Of a stretch of 52,562 nt of DNA, positions 48,083 through 52,562 are shown piece by piece. The translations under genes and the position numbers were made by a program. The notes under the pieces are model-generated. The model saw only the letters and a program-made list of their open reading frames with translations, did not search any database and was not told the DNA's origin. The number at the start of each line of letters is the position of its first letter. Positions within the stretch are counted from its first letter, which is position 1. Source of the stretch: an uncultured Phocaeicola sp. (GTDB taxonomy: Bacteria > Bacteroidota > Bacteroidia > Bacteroidales > Bacteroidaceae); NCBI GenBank assembly GCA_944322395.1, contig CALUPA010000008.1:1-52562 (forward strand), read 5' to 3'.

Positions 48083-48345
48083 AATACTATAATTAAACTT
48101 TTAATTTTAATTCTATTTTAAACGTTAACGTACAATAGTATTCACTTTTTAAGGTTCATACAAATATTCCCATTTTCACTCAACCTATTATTTTGAAGCG
48201 AAAGTACTACAAATACCACATAAGATACAAGAACAAAAAGAGCAAACAATGAAACATTAATACCAAAAACATGTAGCATTAACAACGAAATCCCATAATG
48301 AAACAATTCTTCTATTTCATGCACCAATTATTATATTGAATAAAG
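48083..48345 (-). other. Leader/promoter region of the glycan operon, with a doubtful 61-codon frame
   Basis: This AT-rich stretch between the sensor's terminator and the SusC gene must hold the regulated promoter. The best -7 candidate is TACTTTCG (minus strand, about 48199-48206), an imperfect match. A 61-codon frame at 48142-48327 encodes a hydrophobic peptide (LFALFVLVSYVVFVVLSLQ), but it begins upstream of that candidate and shows no family resemblance, so I do not call it a gene. I could not pick out a convincing sensor binding site. Confidence 0.4.
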
Positions 48346-48377
48346 AAAAAAAATGCCTGACTTAATAATATCAGGCA
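48346..48377 (-). terminator. Rho-independent terminator of the hybrid sensor gene
   Basis: The stem TGCCTGA with TCAGGCA has a 10-nt loop and is followed on the minus strand by eight T. It ends the sensor transcript, so the SusC operon must start from its own promoter below 48346. Confidence 0.88.
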
Positions 48378-48518
48378 ATAATAAACTGTTATGGGTAAAA
48401 AATATAAATAACAAATACAATAATTCCATATAATATATTTATGCTTATTTTTCGACTTTGGATGTACTCTCAATATTTATATTTTGACATTCCCTCTTAT
48501 TTTAAATTCACAAGATTG

Positions 48519-51500
48519 CTATTTGTCACCAGTCAAAAAATCTTTAGGTAATACACCAAACTGTTTTTGAAAGCACTTCGTAAAATATGATGGTGTATTA
48601 AATCCTACCATATAACACACTTCATTAATTTTGGTATTTCCTTCCTTAAACAATTTAGCAGCTTTTTTTAAACGTTCTATTCTTATATAATCATTAGGAG
48701 TTACATCGAGAAGCCCTTTTATTTTTCTATTCAGACTAGAACGACTCATACACAATTCATCAGCGATATCCAATAAACTAAAATCAGGATTCTGTAAATT
48801 AACTTGAACAATATCATTTAATTTCTTTAAAAACTCTTCATCAGCTCTATTGATGGCGATGCTATTTGTAGGCAAAAATGGAGTGTGCATAAATGCCAAA
48901 TGCAACTGTTCCCTATTTTTTAAAAGATTTGCTATACTTACAAACAGAAACTCCATTGAGAAAGGTTTATCCACATATGCATCAGCCCCAATTTTTAACC
49001 CTTCTATTCTTGATTGTAAGTTTGTTTTAGCCGTTAACAATATTACCGGTATATGACTATAATCAAGGTTTGTTTTAACATAATTACAAAGTTCAAAGCC
49101 ATCCATTTCAGGCATCATAACATCCGATATTATGAGATTAACAATGTTATTTTTCAAAATTTCTAATGCTTCTACTCCATTTTCAGCAATCAAAACATTA
49201 TACTTTTTAGATAATTCCTTTTGTAGGAAATTACGCATATCTATATTATCATCAACAACCAGCAATGTATAATTATATTGAACAGAAACTTCCTCTATAA
49301 TAGAACATTCTTCAGACAATACAGAATCTTTTTTATGTTCATTCAATGATGAAGAATCCATATCCTGTTTATAAAGAGGTATATTCAATATAAAAATGTT
49401 TTTATCAATATCATTTCCCATAACAAGTGTTCCTCCATGCAACTCTGCAAGTGAACGTGCCAATGCAAGACCTATACCTGTTCCTTGCACATGCATGGAA
49501 ATGCCATTATGACACTGCGTGAAAGGCTTGAATATTTCTTCTCTCATTTCTACCGGTATCACATTACCATCATTCTCAATTTCCAACTGGAAAGAATTAT
49601 TCTCTATAACATATGCTCTTACATTTATATAAGTCTTTCCATATTTTATTGCATTAGTAAACAGATTACTAATTATCTTCGTAAATCCTTCTTTATCAAC
49701 AGATATATTTAAATTATCAGATATCTGAATATTAAAATCTATCTTTTTGTCACGAGCTGTTGGAGTAAAACGTTTATATGTACTACGGATAATTTCTGTA
49801 ACATTACATTTAATAAAATCAAGTTGAAAACCTTTAGTTTCAGTTTTCCTAAAATCCAACAATTGATTTACCAAATCCAATAATCTATTGGTATTTAAGT
49901 TCATTATTTCCAGATCTTCTTTTACATTATCATCTATTCTACCTGATTCAAGAACATTCTCCAATGGATTCTTTATTAATGTAAGCGGTGTTCGTATCTC
50001 ATGAGCTACATTTGTGAAAAAATCTATCTTAGCATTATATATTTCCCTTTCTTTTTCATACTGAAGTAATTCGACAGCCTGTATGTGTTTACGTAAACTA
50101 CGTTTCTTAAAATAATATACTGAATAATATACACTTACAATACCTAATATAATGTAAATGAGATATGCCTGCCATGACAAATAAAAAGGAGGAAGAACTT
50201 TTATGTTTAGTATTCTCTCATCAATTGTCCATACTCCGTCACTATTAGCTCCCTTAACATGCAATACATACTTACCATAAGGCAAATTAGAATAATTTAT
50301 GCGTGAATTGTTCTCTGTAATATAATTCCATTCCTTATCAAAACCATCTAATCTGTATGATACTATATTAGATAAAGGAGCCTGATAACTTAAGACTCTT
50401 GCATTCAGTGAAAATGAGTTTTGATATGCCTTTAGTTGTAAATCATCAGCAAAAGTTATACTTTCACTCAATGGGGAATATTCTTCCTTTATATCAAGAC
50501 GTTTATTATAAAGGAAGAAATCTGACAAAACTAAACGCGGAGTATCAGGAACAGATGCTCTATCAATTATAAAATCATCCGGATTAAATGATACAAAACC
50601 ATTAATACTTCCAAAATACAATATTCCATTATTATCCTTATATCCTGATTTATAATTAAATTGATTCTCCAATAATCCGTTTGCTGTAGAATAAACATGC
50701 TTATTCCCTGTTTCGGGATTAAATGAAACAAGTCCATTATTGGTTGATAACCATAAAAGTCCTGAATTATCCTCTACAATGTCATAAATTATATTACTTG
50801 GGAAACCATCATTTACACCATATGTAACAAAATTATCTTTTTCCTGATTAAACATACAAAAGCCATACCCCTGAGTCATTACCCACAATCTTTTTTTACT
50901 ATCTTCAAAAAGACCTATAATCTTATCATAAGGCAACGATGCATCCTCTTTGGAATGGTTATTATAATGTTTCCATTTCTTATGAGGTAAATCATAACAA
51001 TAAATTCCATCAGAATATGTAGCAATCCACAATCGCCCTTTGTAATCTTCAATTATATCATATACAAATACATTCTTTAACTCATGAATTTGAATAAAAT
51101 TATCTTCATTTCTATTATACTTTTGCAAACCCGATGTTGTACCAATCCATAATTCTCCCGTACTTGTTCTACACAAAGAAAAAATATTATTTGCATTTAA
51201 TGAACCGATATATTCATTTCTGACATAATGTTTTAATGTATGATTGCGTAAATCTATTCTATTCAAGCCACCAGAAAAAGTACCGACCCATAAATAATTA
51301 CCATCCAAACATAATCCATGAATATTATGATACAATAAAGGATGATTAAAAGGTTTCAACTGTCCATTCTGAGGATTAAAATTAAACAGGCCCTTATCTT
51401 CTGTTCCAATCCAAACAGTGCCATCATTACCAGGACAGAACTCACGAACACGTTTTCCAAAATATTTTAAATTATCACGAGGATAATATTTCTTAAAATA

Positions 51501-52466
51501 TGAGAATTTCTTATTGTAATAATCGACACCTCCAAAATAAGAACCTACCCATATTCCATCTTCATTATCCTTAAATATGGAATATATTGCATTGTCAGAC
51601 AAAGCATACTGATCATCAACTTCTGATGCACCTATTAAATCAAATGACTGTTCCTTTAAATCATAAATATAAATACCTTGCTCCGTTCCTGCCCAAAGCT
51701 CATTTTCAGAACTGAAACAAAGACTACGCACATAAACATTCGATAATTTTTTAACAACAGAAGTAGTCATATTAACTTCAAACAATCCTCCGGATGAGGC
51801 TATATATAGACAATTATGGAGTCCTTCAACACAGTCATTTATTACAAAACCATTGAATGGTTCGGAACCATTATTATCTTTAAAGGTTCTGAAATTAACG
51901 TAATCATCTGAATTATACAGATTGTCTTCATAACGACTTACCCATAGTTGTGATTTTGAAAACCAAAAATGAGTAACATTAGATTTTTTATTACCTATAT
52001 TTCCATCAACAGAACATAATTTATCTTTGGACTTATCATAACAAAACAATCCCTGATAATCTGAAGCAATCCAAATATTGCCATTACTATCACCATCTAT
52101 ACAAGTAATAGCACGATTAATAATATTTTCTGTACCATTTATAGGACAATCGAAAAACTCAAAAGTTTCAAACAATGGATTATAAACATATACTCCTACG
52201 TCTGTTCCAACCCAAAGTTTGCCATCTGTATCTTCATATATTACAGTAACAATATTATTACCTAATCTTGAGTTTTCCTTTTTAAAAACCCGAATGTTAA
52301 TTCCGTCATACTTATTCAAACCATCTTTTGTTCCAAACCATATGAAACCTGTACGATCCTGATATATTACATTAACAGTGCTATGAGACAAGCCCTCTGT
52401 TAATCCAATATTTCTAAAATAATAAGAACCTATATCTGCAGATAAATGTACAAAAAAAGAAAACAA
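48519..52466 (-). CDS. Hybrid two-component system sensor/regulator (HTCS)
   Basis: About 1315 residues combining a sensor and an AraC-type regulator in one protein. The periplasmic part has repeated two-component-propeller motifs (GFIWFGTKDGLNKYDG, GLLWLSTNNGLVSFNP) up to about 680, then a Y_Y_Y domain (YRLDGFDKEWNY). A membrane segment lies at about 760-782, the histidine kinase H-box FFTNVAHEIRTPLTLIKNP at about 820, and a HATPase with GTGIGLALARSL. The receiver Asp is in LIISDVMMPEMDG (about 1116), and a C-terminal HTH region (DELCMSRSSLNRKIKG, NEVCYMVGFNTPSYFTKCF) completes it. It should sense an oligosaccharide in the periplasm and activate the operon at 48082. The start is uncertain: 52466 is a TTG, no in-frame ATG exists back to the TGA at 52548-52550, and hydrophobic codons (RFIVIIHLLFSFFVHLSA) continue upstream of it. 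Confidence 0.93.
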   Translation of the reverse strand: MFSFFVHLSADIGSYYFRNIGLTEGLSHSTVNVIYQDRTGFIWFGTKDGLNKYDGINIRVFKKENSRLGNNIVTVIYEDTDGKLWVGTDVGVYVYNPLFETFEFFDCPINGTENIINRAITCIDGDSNGNIWIASDYQGLFCYDKSKDKLCSVDGNIGNKKSNVTHFWFSKSQLWVSRYEDNLYNSDDYVNFRTFKDNNGSEPFNGFVINDCVEGLHNCLYIASSGGLFEVNMTTSVVKKLSNVYVRSLCFSSENELWAGTEQGIYIYDLKEQSFDLIGASEVDDQYALSDNAIYSIFKDNEDGIWVGSYFGGVDYYNKKFSYFKKYYPRDNLKYFGKRVREFCPGNDGTVWIGTEDKGLFNFNPQNGQLKPFNHPLLYHNIHGLCLDGNYLWVGTFSGGLNRIDLRNHTLKHYVRNEYIGSLNANNIFSLCRTSTGELWIGTTSGLQKYNRNEDNFIQIHELKNVFVYDIIEDYKGRLWIATYSDGIYCYDLPHKKWKHYNNHSKEDASLPYDKIIGLFEDSKKRLWVMTQGYGFCMFNQEKDNFVTYGVNDGFPSNIIYDIVEDNSGLLWLSTNNGLVSFNPETGNKHVYSTANGLLENQFNYKSGYKDNNGILYFGSINGFVSFNPDDFIIDRASVPDTPRLVLSDFFLYNKRLDIKEEYSPLSESITFADDLQLKAYQNSFSLNARVLSYQAPLSNIVSYRLDGFDKEWNYITENNSRINYSNLPYGKYVLHVKGANSDGVWTIDERILNIKVLPPFYLSWQAYLIYIILGIVSVYYSVYYFKKRSLRKHIQAVELLQYEKEREIYNAKIDFFTNVAHEIRTPLTLIKNPLENVLESGRIDDNVKEDLEIMNLNTNRLLDLVNQLLDFRKTETKGFQLDFIKCNVTEIIRSTYKRFTPTARDKKIDFNIQISDNLNISVDKEGFTKIISNLFTNAIKYGKTYINVRAYVIENNSFQLEIENDGNVIPVEMREEIFKPFTQCHNGISMHVQGTGIGLALARSLAELHGGTLVMGNDIDKNIFILNIPLYKQDMDSSSLNEHKKDSVLSEECSIIEEVSVQYNYTLLVVDDNIDMRNFLQKELSKKYNVLIAENGVEALEILKNNIVNLIISDVMMPEMDGFELCNYVKTNLDYSHIPVILLTAKTNLQSRIEGLKIGADAYVDKPFSMEFLFVSIANLLKNREQLHLAFMHTPFLPTNSIAINRADEEFLKKLNDIVQVNLQNPDFSLLDIADELCMSRSSLNRKIKGLLDVTPNDYIRIERLKKAAKLFKEGNTKINEVCYMVGFNTPSYFTKCFQKQFGVLPKDFLTGDK

Positions 52467-52562
52467 TAAATGTATTATTACAATAAATCGTGCGACAAGA
52501 AGTCGTACAAGTAATTGTTCAGCATGATGTCTGAACCTGTTGTTCCGTCAACAGTAGCCTAA

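Noticed and set aside
48142-48327. 61-codon hydrophobic reading frame in the SusC leader.
   Set aside because: No family resemblance, AT-rich region where hydrophobic frames arise by chance, and it begins upstream of the best promoter candidate for the SusC operon.
52478-52558. Protein-like minus-strand stretch at the window edge (ATVDGTTGSDIMLNNYLYDF, ending SHDLL before TAA).
   Set aside because: An in-frame TAG at 52559-52561 bounds it and only one base lies beyond, so it cannot be tied to an upstream gene; as a free-standing frame it is only 15 codons from its ATG.

Overview
The window looks like chromosomal DNA from an anaerobic gut-type Bacteroidota, order Bacteroidales and probably family Bacteroidaceae. 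The evidence is three TonB-receptor loci (two with SusC/SusD pairs), a hybrid two-component regulator, many lipoproteins with acidic residues just after the lipobox cysteine, and promoters with the Bacteroidota -7 motif TAnnTTTG instead of sigma70 boxes. No tRNA, rRNA, CRISPR array, transposase or phage gene was seen. The species cannot be named from the sequence alone.

Layout. (1) 1-108: start of a leftward gene cut by the window edge. (2) 265-10396, leftward: an operon of lipoprotein phosphoesterase, SusC, SusD, BACON-type lipoprotein and second phosphoesterase, with no glycoside hydrolase. (3) 10.8-12.8 kb, leftward: a U32-family protein and a small outer-membrane barrel protein. (4) 12.9-15.3 kb: a MelR-like AraC regulator interrupted by an in-frame TAG, divergent from a secreted Sde182-type nucleoside-hydrolase-like protein. 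(5) 15.3-18.4 kb: a 22-bp tandem repeat with a hairpin, then a leftward operon of an NAD-dependent epimerase, a PAP2/AUR1-like membrane enzyme and DusB. (6) 18.6-24.9 kb, rightward: a membrane-anchored MutS-like ATPase, a GH92 lipoprotein and RNase R. (7) 25.0-30.9 kb, rightward: a PHP-type phosphodiesterase, an Oar-like TonB receptor and a third phosphoesterase related to the two in region 2. (8) 31.0-35.4 kb, leftward: leuS, a YitT-family membrane protein and rdgB. (9) 35.6-52.5 kb, leftward: a polysaccharide utilization locus. It runs from a hybrid two-component sensor/regulator through SusC, SusD, a SusE/F-like protein, a short SusE-like lipoprotein, GH43 and GH31 to a secreted helical-barrel protein of unclear family.

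How the genes may work together. Region 9 reads as a standard glycan locus: the sensor detects an oligosaccharide, SusC/D/E bind and import it, GH43 (endo-arabinanase-like) cuts at the surface, and GH31 plus the unclassified enzyme finish the job. Regions 2 and 7 are less ordinary. Each couples a TonB receptor to phosphodiesterase-type enzymes and has no sugar-cleaving enzyme of its own. My main hypothesis is a phosphodiester-scavenging system for substrates such as phosphoglycans, teichoic-acid-like polymers or glycerophospho-compounds. The GH92 gene between them could supply mannosidase activity, but that link is inference.

The clearest local anomaly is the TAG in the AraC regulator. Codons on both sides of it continue the same family-like protein, so it looks like a point nonsense mutation. 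A second oddity is the hybrid sensor gene, which has no in-frame ATG before its conserved N-terminus.
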